From NCBI GenBank assembly GCA_021797555.1, contig JAJZZM010000013.1, positions 186,001 through 250,000 on the forward strand: a stretch of 64,000 bases of DNA, given 5' to 3'. The notes beneath the pieces were generated by a model. That model was not told the DNA's origin and made no database searches. It saw only the letters and a program-made list of their open reading frames with translations. The position numbers and the translations under genes are program-made. Positions 1 through 8,855 of this stretch are shown one piece after another. Origin of the DNA: Thermoplasmata archaeon. Its GTDB lineage: Archaea > Thermoplasmatota > Thermoplasmata > Thermoplasmatales > Thermoplasmataceae. The first letter of the stretch is position 1. Each line of letters starts with the position of its first letter.

Positions 1-295
1 GAACATATCCTGAAATTGCTATGCCCGTTCCAAAGATAGCCGCACCCAGTGCAATTCCCCATATATAATCTGGCTTAACCCCCCAGTGGAATGATACACC
101 CAGTGCTGCCAGTCCGTATAATGCCAGTGCACCTGAACCAATTGCAATTGCTATACAACCTATAAATAATCTATCCTGAAATTTTCCGAGTCTTATCAGG
201 ATTTCTGGATTTGAAATACCCCATGCTTCCGCAAGACCACCCACTATCATTCCGATAAATAGGCCTATCCATTCCCAAGCTGTTACTGTTATCAT
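1..295 (-). CDS. YeeE/YedE-family membrane transporter (N-terminal part)
   Basis: The reverse strand is open from an ATG at 295 to the window edge, about 98 codons. The product starts MITVTAWEWIGLFIGMIVGG and has hydrophobic, glycine-rich segments with the pattern GxxxGGLAEAWG..NPEILIRLGKFQDRLFIG that I recognise from the YeeE/YedE (DUF395) family. These membrane proteins are linked to thiosulfate or other sulfur-compound uptake. Only the first two or three membrane segments lie in the window. It is divergent from the CARF-wHTH regulator at 413, which makes that regulator a candidate controller. Family call is fairly firm; the substrate is not shown. Confidence 0.72.
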   Translation of the reverse strand, partial: MITVTAWEWIGLFIGMIVGGLAEAWGISNPEILIRLGKFQDRLFIGCIAIAIGSGALALYGLAALGVSFHWGVKPDYIWGIALGAAIFGTGIAISGYV

Positions 296-373
296 TTTCG
301 CTCTAGAACTAAAGTTGTGATTTATATTTAAATATAATTATTATAATATCAATATATGATTATATATGATATC

Positions 374-402
374 GTTGCACAAAATTTATAAATTTGTGTA
401 AC
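374..402. promoter_or_regulatory. Near-perfect 29-bp palindrome over the TATA box of the CARF regulator
   Basis: Arms GTTGCACAAA and TTTGTGTAAC flank an AT core containing TTTATAAA (about 385-392). The palindrome ends 11 bases before the ATG at 413. The TATA-like core is about 25 bases upstream of that ATG, which suits a leaderless transcript. A dimer bound here would block TBP, so autorepression by the wHTH protein encoded at 413 is the simplest reading. It may also affect the divergent transporter gene. Confidence 0.6.
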
Positions 403-412
403 ATAAATAAAA

Positions 413-1039
413 ATGATAGAAGAATATGGTATTGCAATTCTGGACCAGGAAGGAGATTACATCGTAAAGCCATTCTTTGCAGATATTCCAAAAATCTCAA
501 AACTGATAATAATATGTGATGCCAAGCCAGAATATCGGAATATTAAACAGAAAATAACTGATTTTCTTAAATTCAAAAATATAAACTTAGAATTCATTGA
601 AATCAAGGATGTTGGAAATTTCTTCCAGATTTTTCTGGTTTTGCAGAAAATTTGTAAATCTAAAAATGACCCTATATGGATCAATATATCCTGTGGCTCT
701 GGAATAGGAGTTTCTGCACTTACCATACACGCATATAACGAGGATATACCCATGGTAGTTTACGATAAATATCTTGATTCAACCATGGTAATCAACGTAA
801 AAAAATTGAAGAAAATAAATATATACAATAAAAGATACATGCAGCTTATGAGAGAAATATTAATAAAACCAAAAACTATAGAACAATTGTCAGTTTCATT
901 GAACATTACAAAGTCCGCAGTTTCAAGACGATTAAAAAATCTCCTGGCACTGGGCATAATAACGAGGAATGGGACCGGTAGCAGGAATTATCCATATGTG
1001 CATTCCATGAATGAATTTGGAAGACTTTTATTGGGTTAG
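413..1039 (+). CDS. CARF-domain transcriptional regulator with C-terminal winged helix (Csa3/DUF6293-like)
   Basis: 208 aa. Residues 1-125 form an alternating strand/helix Rossmann-like domain with the motif NISCGSGIGVS at 91-101, typical of CARF ligand-binding domains. Residues 140-208 are a winged helix with a recognition-helix pattern ITKSAVSRRLKNLLALGII. The same architecture occurs in Csa3 and DUF6293 regulators, which sense cyclic oligonucleotides or other nucleotides. No cas genes are visible in the window, so a CRISPR role cannot be claimed. The start is set by the TATA box and palindrome just upstream (leaderless). It is divergent from the YeeE/YedE gene, a plausible target. Confidence 0.75.
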   Translation: MIEEYGIAILDQEGDYIVKPFFADIPKISKLIIICDAKPEYRNIKQKITDFLKFKNINLEFIEIKDVGNFFQIFLVLQKICKSKNDPIWINISCGSGIGVSALTIHAYNEDIPMVVYDKYLDSTMVINVKKLKKINIYNKRYMQLMREILIKPKTIEQLSVSLNITKSAVSRRLKNLLALGIITRNGTGSRNYPYVHSMNEFGRLLLG

Positions 1040-1098
1040 GCTTAGTATAATAAACAGATAAAATCCTTTAACTTATATGATACATTTTATTTGCCAAT

Positions 1099-1405
1099 AT
1101 GGAATCATATGAAAAGCCTGAAGAAATATTAAAAGACCACGGTACTCAATTCTTTTTAAATGGCAATAACAGAATACGATATAAGGATAAGTTCCGGAAG
1201 TATTTAGAAAATAATAACATAAACATATATTGGGAAGAATAAATTATCCTCAAAAAATGGTAAATTAGAGAGATTAAACTATACAATAAAGATTTTAAGT
1301 TCATACTTTATGGCAGGGGAGGAAATTATATATTATTATAATTATAAAAGGAGGCGCATGTCCTTATCCATAGATGGAGCCCTGTTGTATTATCCCCTCT
1401 ATATT
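1099..1405 (+). pseudogene. Decayed insertion-sequence transposase (rve/DDE integrase core fragment)
   Basis: Frame 1 from 1099 reads a 47-residue piece with KPEEILKDHGTQFFLNG, matching the second catalytic Asp block (D-x-GTQF) of rve-type transposases. It stops at 1242. From 1256, in another frame, the sequence reads NGKLERLNYTIK and then YYYNYKRRRMSLSIDGA, matching the usual C-terminal NGKxERFxxTLK and YNxxRPHxSL blocks. The first Asp region is missing and the frames are broken, so this is a remnant. No terminal inverted repeats were found. Confidence 0.7.
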
Positions 1406-1603
1406 CGATATGCTTATATTCCATATTTTATTACCTTGCTGTTACAAAAGAAGTATTTCACTCTGTTATTAAATAATTCTTTCATTATCAACAGAAGGTT
1501 TATATTTACGCAGAATACTATATACAACCTAATAATTAATTAAATATTTTTATTAATATATTAATACGAATACTTTAAGTATATTAATTCATTTACATTT
1601 TTA

Positions 1604-2161
1604 ATGTTTGCATCAGATGATAAATTAATGAAAGCCCGCGATTATGGATTGCTTGGCATGGCGCTTAATGTAATAGGCACAATAATATCACCGCTTATAC
1701 ACGTTTCGTTTATATTGAATATCGCAGGTATTTTATTAATTGTCTTTTCAATAAAAATTATATCCGATTATTACGGAAATAAAAATCCATTCAGATATAC
1801 CGTTGTAAGTTTTATTATATCAATTATAGGATATTTAATTTCAATATCTTTTATACTGCCAGCTTCATTTGCTTCCAGATTTGGCATTCTTTCCATTCTT
1901 TTTGCAGCAGGTCTAATCATATTGACTCTTTTCCTGGCATCAATTTTCCTGTATTTTGCATATGATGATATATCAGGATTAACAGGAATACACGAATTCC
2001 ATTCAGGTGCAATTTTAATATTAATAGGGCTTATATTAACAGTTATATTGATTGGCTTTTTATTAATGCTTATCGGACTAGTATTCATATTTATTGGATA
2101 TAACAGATTGCCATATAGTGCAAAAACAAAAAGCATAGATACTAATTTTTATAATAATTAA
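1604..2161 (+). CDS. DUF996-like integral membrane protein
   Basis: 185 aa with about five hydrophobic segments spread over residues 15-170, separated by short polar loops such as IISDYYGNKNPFRYT. The overall look and length match the DUF996 family of archaeal membrane proteins of unknown function. A TATA-like stretch at about 1573-1586 lies 25 bases upstream, in keeping with a leaderless start. A 13-bp palindrome ATACTTTAAGTAT covers 1570-1582 and could be an operator. Confidence 0.6.
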   Translation: MFASDDKLMKARDYGLLGMALNVIGTIISPLIHVSFILNIAGILLIVFSIKIISDYYGNKNPFRYTVVSFIISIIGYLISISFILPASFASRFGILSILFAAGLIILTLFLASIFLYFAYDDISGLTGIHEFHSGAILILIGLILTVILIGFLLMLIGLVFIFIGYNRLPYSAKTKSIDTNFYNN

Positions 2162-2169
2162 TAAAAAAA

Positions 2170-2586
2170 TTATTCAATTTTTAATTCATTCAGTTTTGAA
2201 GTTTCATTTAATTCCCTTGTTAATGATATATCATCAAGCTTTGTAATTCTTACTTCGAGCAGAGGATCTGCTGTGCCAAGGAAAAAATGGCCACCATATA
2301 TCATATGGTCTGATCTGGCACCGGACATATGTATATGGTATTTGGGGTCATTTCCGGCTATTGTTCCATGGAATGATACAATCTCAATTCTTTCCGGTAT
2401 ATTCAATTTTTCATAATGGTCATTGTCCCAGTATCCTATAGTAGTATCCTTTAGCATTCCTATTGCAAAGTCAATTAATCCTGATTTGATATCATATTTA
2501 TCTACAATTGCATTCAAATTGGATATAACATCCTCGCCAGCATCAAATTTTGCAATAATTATATTACCTTCATTCTTTATTTGCAT
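2170..2586 (-). CDS. PPC/DUF296-domain protein
   Basis: 138 aa, the full length of a single PPC (plant and prokaryote conserved, DUF296) domain. The diagnostic region is residues 83-104, where YHIHMSG is followed by a conserved histidine (H94) and GGHFFLG. Three or four histidines cluster as in the putative metal-binding trimer core of the family. Archaeal members are small stand-alone trimers whose ligand is unknown. Convergent with the DUF996 gene, ending 8 bases from it. Confidence 0.75.
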   Translation of the reverse strand: MQIKNEGNIIIAKFDAGEDVISNLNAIVDKYDIKSGLIDFAIGMLKDTTIGYWDNDHYEKLNIPERIEIVSFHGTIAGNDPKYHIHMSGARSDHMIYGGHFFLGTADPLLEVRITKLDDISLTRELNETSKLNELKIE

Positions 2587-2624
2587 AATACATTATTATA
2601 TTTAACATATAAATATTTATATTA

Positions 2625-4358
2625 TTAAATTTTATTTTCAAAAACAAGCATAACAAAAGATGCAATATATGCAATTTCCTTTGTAATGTCTGATAATTGT
2701 GACCCAATATGCCCACCGCTTGATATCATTAAATATGATCTATTGTTATATTCTTTTAATTTATCATAAAATTTCAGTGCATGCCCAGGATGTACCCTAT
2801 CATCGTGAATCCTTGAATATATTAACGCAGGAGGATATTTTTTATTTTCAATTTTGTTCAATGGCGAATACTTTCTTAAATATTTCATATCTTCAGGATT
2901 ATTGGGGTCTCCATATTCTCCCACCCAGTATTTACCGGCCAATAATTTATTAAATACTGTTAAATCTATAACAGGGTTCCCTATAATGGCGCCATTTAAT
3001 TCATCAGGCATGTCAGTAAACGTATATGCTGAAAGCAAACCCCCATTACTTACACCATAGCATATAACATTATATTTTTCGTCCTTTAATTTTCTTATTA
3101 TGCTTTTAAATGAATTATATACATTTATTTTATTTTCTTTCATGCCAAATTTATGCCATTCTTCACCATACTCTCCCCCTCCGGGAAGGTTGCATACCGC
3201 GACATTTACACCGTTATTTATTAAAAACACGAATAATGAATTATATGAAGGTGTAACTGATATATTAAAGCCACCATAGCCATAAACTAATATGTTATCT
3301 GACTTATTATTTGATTTCAATACAAAATAATGTATCTTTTTATTATTATATTCAATAAAATTTTCACTGTATTTTATTTCAGATACGATGTTTTTACCTA
3401 TATTCTCAAGATTGCTATTTTTATATTTATATATAGAATAGCTTATTCCAAAGGATGAAAGAATTATTAAAGCATTTTCCATATCAGAATCTGATGCAAT
3501 GATGCCATATGGGATGTCCATTGTAAATTCCTTTATTTTCTTGCCGGAAAAGTCATATAATACAGGTTCTATTTTTGCATCGTTTAAATGCAAAACCAGG
3601 AAGCCATCATGGACAAGCATGGCATCCTCAACAGGAGTGTCGAAAACTATTTTATTTTCATTATATTCTATTGTGCCATAATCTATTTTATTTAATATAT
3701 ATAATGTTTCATTTTTATAGCCTAATATTTTTACCTCATTACTGTAATTTTTAAATATTTTCCAGCTTTCGGGATTTTTTATATCACCGGCATAAACTGT
3801 TGATACATTATCATATACTACATTTATTATTATTTTATTTCCATATACATCTCCCAATATTGATGTACCGGGATTTGTGCCATCACCAAAAACTACATTC
3901 CCATTTAACATAATTTTTTCAGTGTCATTTTCCCTGTTTTCCTTTATTATATAGAATGTTCCATCAAAAAATATTATGTCATTAATATATCCTTCTTCTT
4001 TATATATTATTTTATCGTCATAAATTATTTTTAATATTCCCATGTCGGAACCGGTAGTTTCAAAAAATGCAATTTTTTTGTTTATTTTATCAAAATTAAC
4101 CCACCTTATTATGTTTTGTGTTGAATATATAACCTCCTCATCAAATATTATCTTATAGAGCCCATTATCCTGGGCCAGGTATAATGTATCTCCATCCAAT
4201 ATTTTTGCCATATATATTCTTCTTGCGTATACATAATCCTTTACATCTGATTTTATTTTATTATATTCTTCATTTATGGCATTATTAAATTTTCCTGTTT
4301 CATTTTTCATGTAATTCTTAATATTTTCGTCAATGTTATTAAAATTTAGGCTATCCAT
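2625..4358 (-). CDS. Prolyl oligopeptidase family (S9) serine peptidase
   Basis: 577 aa. The first ~330 residues are strand-rich with repeated short beta motifs, as expected for the seven-bladed propeller that gates S9 peptidases. The C-terminal alpha/beta hydrolase carries the nucleophile in GVSNGG (Ser near 437), the Asp in HDDRVHPGHALKF (near 519) and the His in SSGGHIG (near 547). YGYGGFNIS fits the oxyanion region. It is a little shorter than typical prolyl endopeptidases (650-700 aa), probably because of compact propeller blades. No signal peptide; a cytoplasmic role in degrading short peptides is likely. Confidence 0.85.
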   Translation of the reverse strand: MDSLNFNNIDENIKNYMKNETGKFNNAINEEYNKIKSDVKDYVYARRIYMAKILDGDTLYLAQDNGLYKIIFDEEVIYSTQNIIRWVNFDKINKKIAFFETTGSDMGILKIIYDDKIIYKEEGYINDIIFFDGTFYIIKENRENDTEKIMLNGNVVFGDGTNPGTSILGDVYGNKIIINVVYDNVSTVYAGDIKNPESWKIFKNYSNEVKILGYKNETLYILNKIDYGTIEYNENKIVFDTPVEDAMLVHDGFLVLHLNDAKIEPVLYDFSGKKIKEFTMDIPYGIIASDSDMENALIILSSFGISYSIYKYKNSNLENIGKNIVSEIKYSENFIEYNNKKIHYFVLKSNNKSDNILVYGYGGFNISVTPSYNSLFVFLINNGVNVAVCNLPGGGEYGEEWHKFGMKENKINVYNSFKSIIRKLKDEKYNVICYGVSNGGLLSAYTFTDMPDELNGAIIGNPVIDLTVFNKLLAGKYWVGEYGDPNNPEDMKYLRKYSPLNKIENKKYPPALIYSRIHDDRVHPGHALKFYDKLKEYNNRSYLMISSGGHIGSQLSDITKEIAYIASFVMLVFENKI

Positions 4359-4438
4359 ATATATATAATATTATACAATATTATAATCTTTACAGTTTAT
4401 AATTTTTATAATTTATAAGAATATAAGATAAGAATATA

Positions 4439-5407
4439 TTATTCAGAAAAATATATTATTCTTGAACCCTCAAAGTCAAAGTCAAAATCTATTTCCCTCA
4501 AACCCAATGATTTCAAGTTGTCTTTTTTATCCCTATCAATAATGAATATAAAAAAACCTCCGCCACCAGCCCCTATTAAATTGCCGCCATATGCACCAAG
4601 GGATATGGCCTTGTTATAATAATTGTCTACATTATTATTTGTTATGTCATTCGATAATTTTCTTTTTAAATTCCAGTTTTTATTTAATATATCACCAAGT
4701 TTCTTTATGTCCATATTATACATTTCCTCATAAAACTCTAAAGAATAATTTTTCATTGCATTATACTTATCTATATGTTCCAGTATATTTTTTTTCAGGC
4801 CATCCTGTATTCCTCCAGAATTATGTCCTATCCCTGTATATAATAGGCATAAATTGCTTTTAAATTCTTCTATTATTTTGGTATTTAATGTAATGGGATT
4901 TACGTTGACAGAATTATTTTCATTAAATTTTAACAGGTTTATTCCACCATATGCTGCCATGTACTGATCCTGTTTACCTCCTGACTCATTTAAAATTTCA
5001 CGTTCAATTTTTACTGCTTCCATTGCAAGTTTTTCCCTGGAAACAAATTCGGATTTATATGCATGCAGTGCATTTAATAAGCCTACCAGAAATGTTGAGC
5101 TTGATCCCAGACCTGTGCCATTGGATGGTATATCAGATATACTTAAAATTTCAATACCACCATCTATATCCAATAATTTTAATGCCTCCCTTATCAGTGG
5201 GTGCTCTATTTCATTTACCGTTTTCACAATTTCAGTTTTTGAATAGGATATTCTTATCTCATTGTCAAATTTTTTATTAACAATTATGTAAATATATTTA
5301 TTTATTGCAGCTGAAACCAGCATCCCACCATAATTTCTATAATATTCGGGTATATCTGTGCCCCCACCAACAAAGCCAATTCTCAATGGCGTTTTTGTAA
5401 TTATCAT
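4439..5407 (-). CDS. GHMP sugar kinase, heptose-7-phosphate kinase-like
   Basis: 322 aa. The N-terminus TPLRIGFVGGGTDIPEYY is the signature of the HddA-type group that phosphorylates D-glycero-D-manno-heptose 7-phosphate at C1. The ATP-binding GHMP motif is PSNGTGLGSSSTFLVG near residues 97-112, and LIGAGGGGFF is the C-terminal motif 3. A GmhA-type isomerase, the preceding step, lies at 45,549-46,097, but no dedicated guanylyltransferase is seen. Other hexose-phosphate kinase roles remain possible. An ATG at 5407 begins directly with the conserved domain. Confidence 0.75.
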   Translation of the reverse strand: MIITKTPLRIGFVGGGTDIPEYYRNYGGMLVSAAINKYIYIIVNKKFDNEIRISYSKTEIVKTVNEIEHPLIREALKLLDIDGGIEILSISDIPSNGTGLGSSSTFLVGLLNALHAYKSEFVSREKLAMEAVKIEREILNESGGKQDQYMAAYGGINLLKFNENNSVNVNPITLNTKIIEEFKSNLCLLYTGIGHNSGGIQDGLKKNILEHIDKYNAMKNYSLEFYEEMYNMDIKKLGDILNKNWNLKRKLSNDITNNNVDNYYNKAISLGAYGGNLIGAGGGGFFIFIIDRDKKDNLKSLGLREIDFDFDFEGSRIIYFSE

Positions 5408-5446
5408 TGAATGGCTAACATTACGTTGTATAAAAATTTTTTTTAA

Positions 5447-5908
5447 TTATTCCTTATTTAATTCATAATATAAATGGTTTATAATTTCATTTATTATATT
5501 ATGTGCAGTTTCCTGTGCATTTTCCGATCCTGGCAGTGTAAAAATTATCTTATTTTTATAAATAAATAATGATGCATCAGATATATATGGAAAAATCCCT
5601 CCAGATTTAACCCTGAACAATTCTCCAAAGCCCTTTATTTCTTTATCCGCTATTTTCCTTACTGCAATGGACGTCTGATCAAGTCTAGATATGCCGGTGC
5701 CACCAATATATATAAAAACGTCGTAATTATAATAGTCATTAAATAATTCATTTAATATCTGGACCTCATCATCCTTTACTATTGTTCTGTATCCATTTTT
5801 TATTAATTTTTCCATTAATTTTCCTGATAAATCATTTTCCAAATTTCGTGACGACGATACAGTAATAATTTTATACTTCAAATCATAATTTTTTTCAAGA
5901 TGGTGCAT
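5447..5908 (-). CDS. moaB: MoaB/Mog-family molybdopterin biosynthesis protein
   Basis: 153 aa. It has the MoCF fold signatures: TVSSSRNLENDLSG near residue 20, VFIYIGGTGISRLDQT near 65-80 and IIFTLPGSENA near 120. In archaea MoaB adenylylates molybdopterin before metal insertion. The gene overlaps the end of moaC by 14 bp, so the two are co-transcribed and probably translationally coupled. The Mo-hydroxylase at 8,856-12,177 is a likely user of the cofactor. Confidence 0.87.
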   Translation of the reverse strand: MHHLEKNYDLKYKIITVSSSRNLENDLSGKLMEKLIKNGYRTIVKDDEVQILNELFNDYYNYDVFIYIGGTGISRLDQTSIAVRKIADKEIKGFGELFRVKSGGIFPYISDASLFIYKNKIIFTLPGSENAQETAHNIINEIINHLYYELNKE

Positions 5909-6347
5909 CTAATTTTGCCTTCCTTTTATATAACACACTTACATCGCTTATGCCTGTTTCAGGATAGTTTCCAGTTTCATCTTTTTCAAGATATTTTACC
6001 ATGTCCCATATGGTTAATAGTGATGTTAAAACCCCATTTATAGCCTCCATTTCAACGCCTGTTCTGTATTCTGCCTTTACATGGCAGTATGAAACAATGC
6101 TATCATCATTTATTTCAAAATTAAAGTCTATAGAGGATAACGGTATCTGATGGCAGTACGGTATATTATTCCATGTATTTTTAACTGCCATTGTTCCTGC
6201 AATTCTTGCTGTTTCTATCGTATCGCCTTTCTTAACATTTCTGTTTTTTATTAATTCTATAGTTTCCTTTTTTAATTTTATTTTTCCGGAGGCTTTTGCT
6301 TCCCTTAAAACAATATTTTTATCTGTTATATCTATCATTATTATCAA
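5895..6347 (-). CDS. moaC: Cyclic pyranopterin monophosphate synthase MoaC
   Basis: 150 aa, the normal MoaC size. Conserved blocks are AGTMAVKNTWNNIPYCHQIP (about 49-68), VKAEYRTGVEMEAINGV (about 92-108) and the C-terminal ISDVSVLYKRK. The CHQ and GVEMEA motifs contain the catalytic residues that convert the GTP-derived intermediate to cyclic pyranopterin monophosphate. Start may be the ATG at 6347 or the in-frame ATG three codons later (MIDITDKN), which is closer to family alignments. First gene of a moaC-moaB pair. Confidence 0.93.
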   Translation of the reverse strand: MIIMIDITDKNIVLREAKASGKIKLKKETIELIKNRNVKKGDTIETARIAGTMAVKNTWNNIPYCHQIPLSSIDFNFEINDDSIVSYCHVKAEYRTGVEMEAINGVLTSLLTIWDMVKYLEKDETGNYPETGISDVSVLYKRKAKLDAPS

Positions 6348-6385
6348 ATTATTATAAAATATAAATTTTTATTGTTAAAAAATAT

Positions 6386-6721
6386 TTATAATTCTACCAT
6401 TAAATTTCCATCCTCAATTTTTGTATTATATGAATTCAGGTCTTTTGCCTCTTTTCTTGTCATGGCCTTAAAAAACCCGTTTATGTTTTTTGTTACCTTC
6501 CCAGTTTTTAAATCAAATTGTGCATGGTGTTTCGGGCATATTACTGTATTATCATTAGTTTTGCCTTTCCCAAGATCTCCACCCATATGTGAGCATAATG
6601 CATCTATTGCATAGTATTTATTATCGAAGTTAGATATAACTATTTTTTTGCCGTTTATATCAAATTCCTTTAACTTTCCATTTTCTATATCCCCGGTTTT
6701 GCATACAGTATTCCATGTCAT
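6386..6721 (-). CDS. Rieske-type [2Fe-2S] ferredoxin
   Basis: 111 aa from the ATG at 6721; an in-frame TTG lies three codons further upstream, but the TATA-like element near 6750-6760 favours the ATG. Cluster ligands are C43-x-H45 and C62-x2-H65 in CSHMGG and CPKHHAQFD. There is no disulfide-cysteine pair of the bc1 type and no membrane anchor, so it is a soluble, low-potential Rieske ferredoxin of the NirD/BphF kind. It probably passes electrons to an oxygenase or reductase that is not identifiable here. Confidence 0.85.
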   Translation of the reverse strand: MTWNTVCKTGDIENGKLKEFDINGKKIVISNFDNKYYAIDALCSHMGGDLGKGKTNDNTVICPKHHAQFDLKTGKVTKNINGFFKAMTRKEAKDLNSYNTKIEDGNLMVEL

Positions 6722-6846
6722 AATTGTCAATTGTATATTATAATTGGCATATATAAATTATGGCATGTACAGATTTATTATGGATATTTCGATTATATAT
6801 TTAAATATAGGAAATGTTAAAATATAACTAAGTACATAACCTTAGA

Positions 6847-7350
6847 ATGAATAATATATTAAAAGGGATTGCAAAAGAATACCCGGTAAATGAGTTGATA
6901 AATTATGTTGGCCTTATAGCAATCTCAGTATCATTATGGAATATTGACTTTTCAATAGATAAAATTGTCAATATACCATTTATATTTCACACAATTCAAA
7001 TATCTGGTGTACAGTTATATATGCTTTCATTCTTTTTAATATATTTAGTTTCAATACTTTTCATGCTGACAAATAGATATTACCATTCATTAATTGTTTT
7101 ATTCGATTTTATAACTGCAATAAATTTCATGTTATTTGTTTCATACCAGTTTGACTATATATCGCTGGCATTATATGGCATATACTGGAACGATGCAATA
7201 TTCTTTTTTGGATATCCAATAATACTGGCATTTTTATTTTTAAACTCATTTAAAAGGCATAAAAGGCAGATGGATATGGAAGATGCCATGGTAATTAATA
7301 ATATACAGATAGAAAACAATAAACAAAATGTAAAAAAATCAACAAAATAA
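6847..7350 (+). CDS. Small membrane protein, about four transmembrane segments, not recognised
   Basis: 167 aa. Hydrophobic stretches lie near residues 20-35, 55-75, 82-103 and 110-135. The tail from 136 to the end is polar and basic (KRHKRQMDMEDAM then NNKQNVKKSTK), so it probably lies in the cytoplasm. I do not recognise a family. It converges with the HtrA gene, the two stops being only 4 bp apart, and no hairpin terminator separates them. Confidence 0.5.
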   Translation: MNNILKGIAKEYPVNELINYVGLIAISVSLWNIDFSIDKIVNIPFIFHTIQISGVQLYMLSFFLIYLVSILFMLTNRYYHSLIVLFDFITAINFMLFVSYQFDYISLALYGIYWNDAIFFFGYPIILAFLFLNSFKRHKRQMDMEDAMVINNIQIENNKQNVKKSTK

Positions 7351-7354
7351 ATTT

Positions 7355-8284
7355 TTAATCTATTTTTATTATTTTAGGCGTTTTAAATTTAATACTGCTT
7401 TTATATTTAACCCCATTTCTTAATATTATTAATTCTGCACTATCCTTAACGTTTGATAGGCTATTTATTAAATCCCTCATTGTTTCAATTTTATTATCAT
7501 TCACTGATATTATTATGTCGTCAGGTCTCAACCCTGATTCGTAAGCAGGCCCGTATCTGTCAATGTCTACTATTAAAACTCCAGTCTTTTTATTATCTGA
7601 ATATTTTTTAATGTCCACACCTGTTATCCCGAGGTATTTCCTTCTAACATGGCCGTTGTTTATTATTTCATATGTTACATTTTTAATTGTGTTTACAGGT
7701 ATTGAAAATCCAATTCCCTGTGCAAACGGTATTATTGCAGTATTCATTCCTATTACTTCATTTTTTAAATTCATTAATGGCCCACCGCTGTTCCCTGGGT
7801 TTATAGCTGCATCCGTTTGCAGTAATCCTTCAAGAACAAAATTTGCCCATGGCATAGGTCTGTTCTTTGCGCTTACAACTCCCATAGAAACCGTATTGCC
7901 TCCGGGCAATCCAAGTGAATTGCCTATGGCTATTGCTATCTGACCTACCCTTATGTTTTCAGAATCTCCAAGCTTCAAAGGTTTCAAATCGTTTTTATTA
8001 ACCTTTATCACCGCTATATCTGTCTGGGGGTCCATTCCTGTAACAATGCCATTTAACTTTTCACCGCTGTTCAGTATTACCTCTACCTCCTCTGAATTCT
8101 CAACTACATGGTTATTTGTTACTATGTAGGACCTATCTATAATAAATCCTGTTCCGGACCCTTTCAAAGGTTCATAGGAATTTCTGGCCACAATGGTGCT
8201 GTTTATGCTTACCACGGATTCCATAGCATTGTTGACAACTTCTATTATATTATTTTCCATATTTTTTAGATCCATATTCATCAT
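7355..8284 (-). CDS. HtrA/DegP-like serine protease with one PDZ domain
   Basis: 309 aa. Trypsin-like domain with catalytic H59 (TNNHVV), D89 (QTDIAVIKV) and Ser near 167 (NPGNSGGPL). A single PDZ domain follows at about 215-305 (GPAYESGLRPDDIIISVND). There is no signal peptide or membrane anchor, so unlike bacterial DegP it appears cytoplasmic, as proposed for archaeal HtrA homologues in protein quality control. Start could be the ATG at 8284 or the in-frame ATG at 8275 (MDLKNMEN). Confidence 0.88.
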   Translation of the reverse strand: MMNMDLKNMENNIIEVVNNAMESVVSINSTIVARNSYEPLKGSGTGFIIDRSYIVTNNHVVENSEEVEVILNSGEKLNGIVTGMDPQTDIAVIKVNKNDLKPLKLGDSENIRVGQIAIAIGNSLGLPGGNTVSMGVVSAKNRPMPWANFVLEGLLQTDAAINPGNSGGPLMNLKNEVIGMNTAIIPFAQGIGFSIPVNTIKNVTYEIINNGHVRRKYLGITGVDIKKYSDNKKTGVLIVDIDRYGPAYESGLRPDDIIISVNDNKIETMRDLINSLSNVKDSAELIILRNGVKYKSSIKFKTPKIIKID

Positions 8285-8347
8285 AATGTTATTGCGGTCA
8301 TGTTTATATATTAGAAAGTCCTTTATATTATACCAGGTGAGTTTAAA

Positions 8348-8671
8348 TTGACTCTGTTAAAACTATACAACCTTATAAATAATGATGAATTAAATGCGAA
8401 ATACCGTGATATATTAAGGCAGTGGACCATGCAGATAATACTATTCCTGGGCAATAAAAATTCAGGTTTCAATGAATTAAAAAGGGGAATAAAGGGGATA
8501 AATTCTACAACATTATCAAACACATTATCAGTTCTTGAAAAATATAGCATAATTGAAAGGGAAATAATACCATCAAAACCTGTAAAAGTTAGATATTCAT
8601 TAACAGAAAACGGAAATAAATTATATAACATAATAAGTTCGCTGGCCGATTTTTTAATAGGCCTGGAATAA
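8348..8671 (+). CDS. HxlR-type winged-helix transcriptional regulator (TTG start)
   Basis: 107 aa. The HxlR (DUF24) pattern is clear: WTMQIILFLG, FNELKRGIKGINSTTLSNTLSVLEKYSIIERE and VRYSLTENG. The start is TTG at 8348, supported by GGTGA nine bases upstream and by the lack of an ATG before the first helix. The N-terminal cysteine of redox-sensing HxlR members is absent, so it may sense another signal. Divergent from the HtrA gene across 63 bp. Confidence 0.75.
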   Translation: MTLLKLYNLINNDELNAKYRDILRQWTMQIILFLGNKNSGFNELKRGIKGINSTTLSNTLSVLEKYSIIEREIIPSKPVKVRYSLTENGNKLYNIISSLADFLIGLE

Positions 8672-8855
8672 AAATTCTTTATAATTTTAATAATTAATTC
8701 TAATTTATGGCATTTAAATTAATGTGATTTCTGAAAATATTTTAATTAATAATTATATAATATTTATTTCCAGGAATTTGCCACATTATAAATCCCGTGT
8801 TTTTTCTTATATTGATTTTAAAAATACAAATAAATTATAGGCAAATTAAAAATAT

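Noticed and set aside
413-1039. CRISPR-Cas locus suggested by the CARF regulator
   Set aside because: No cas genes or arrays occur within the window; many CARF regulators act outside CRISPR.
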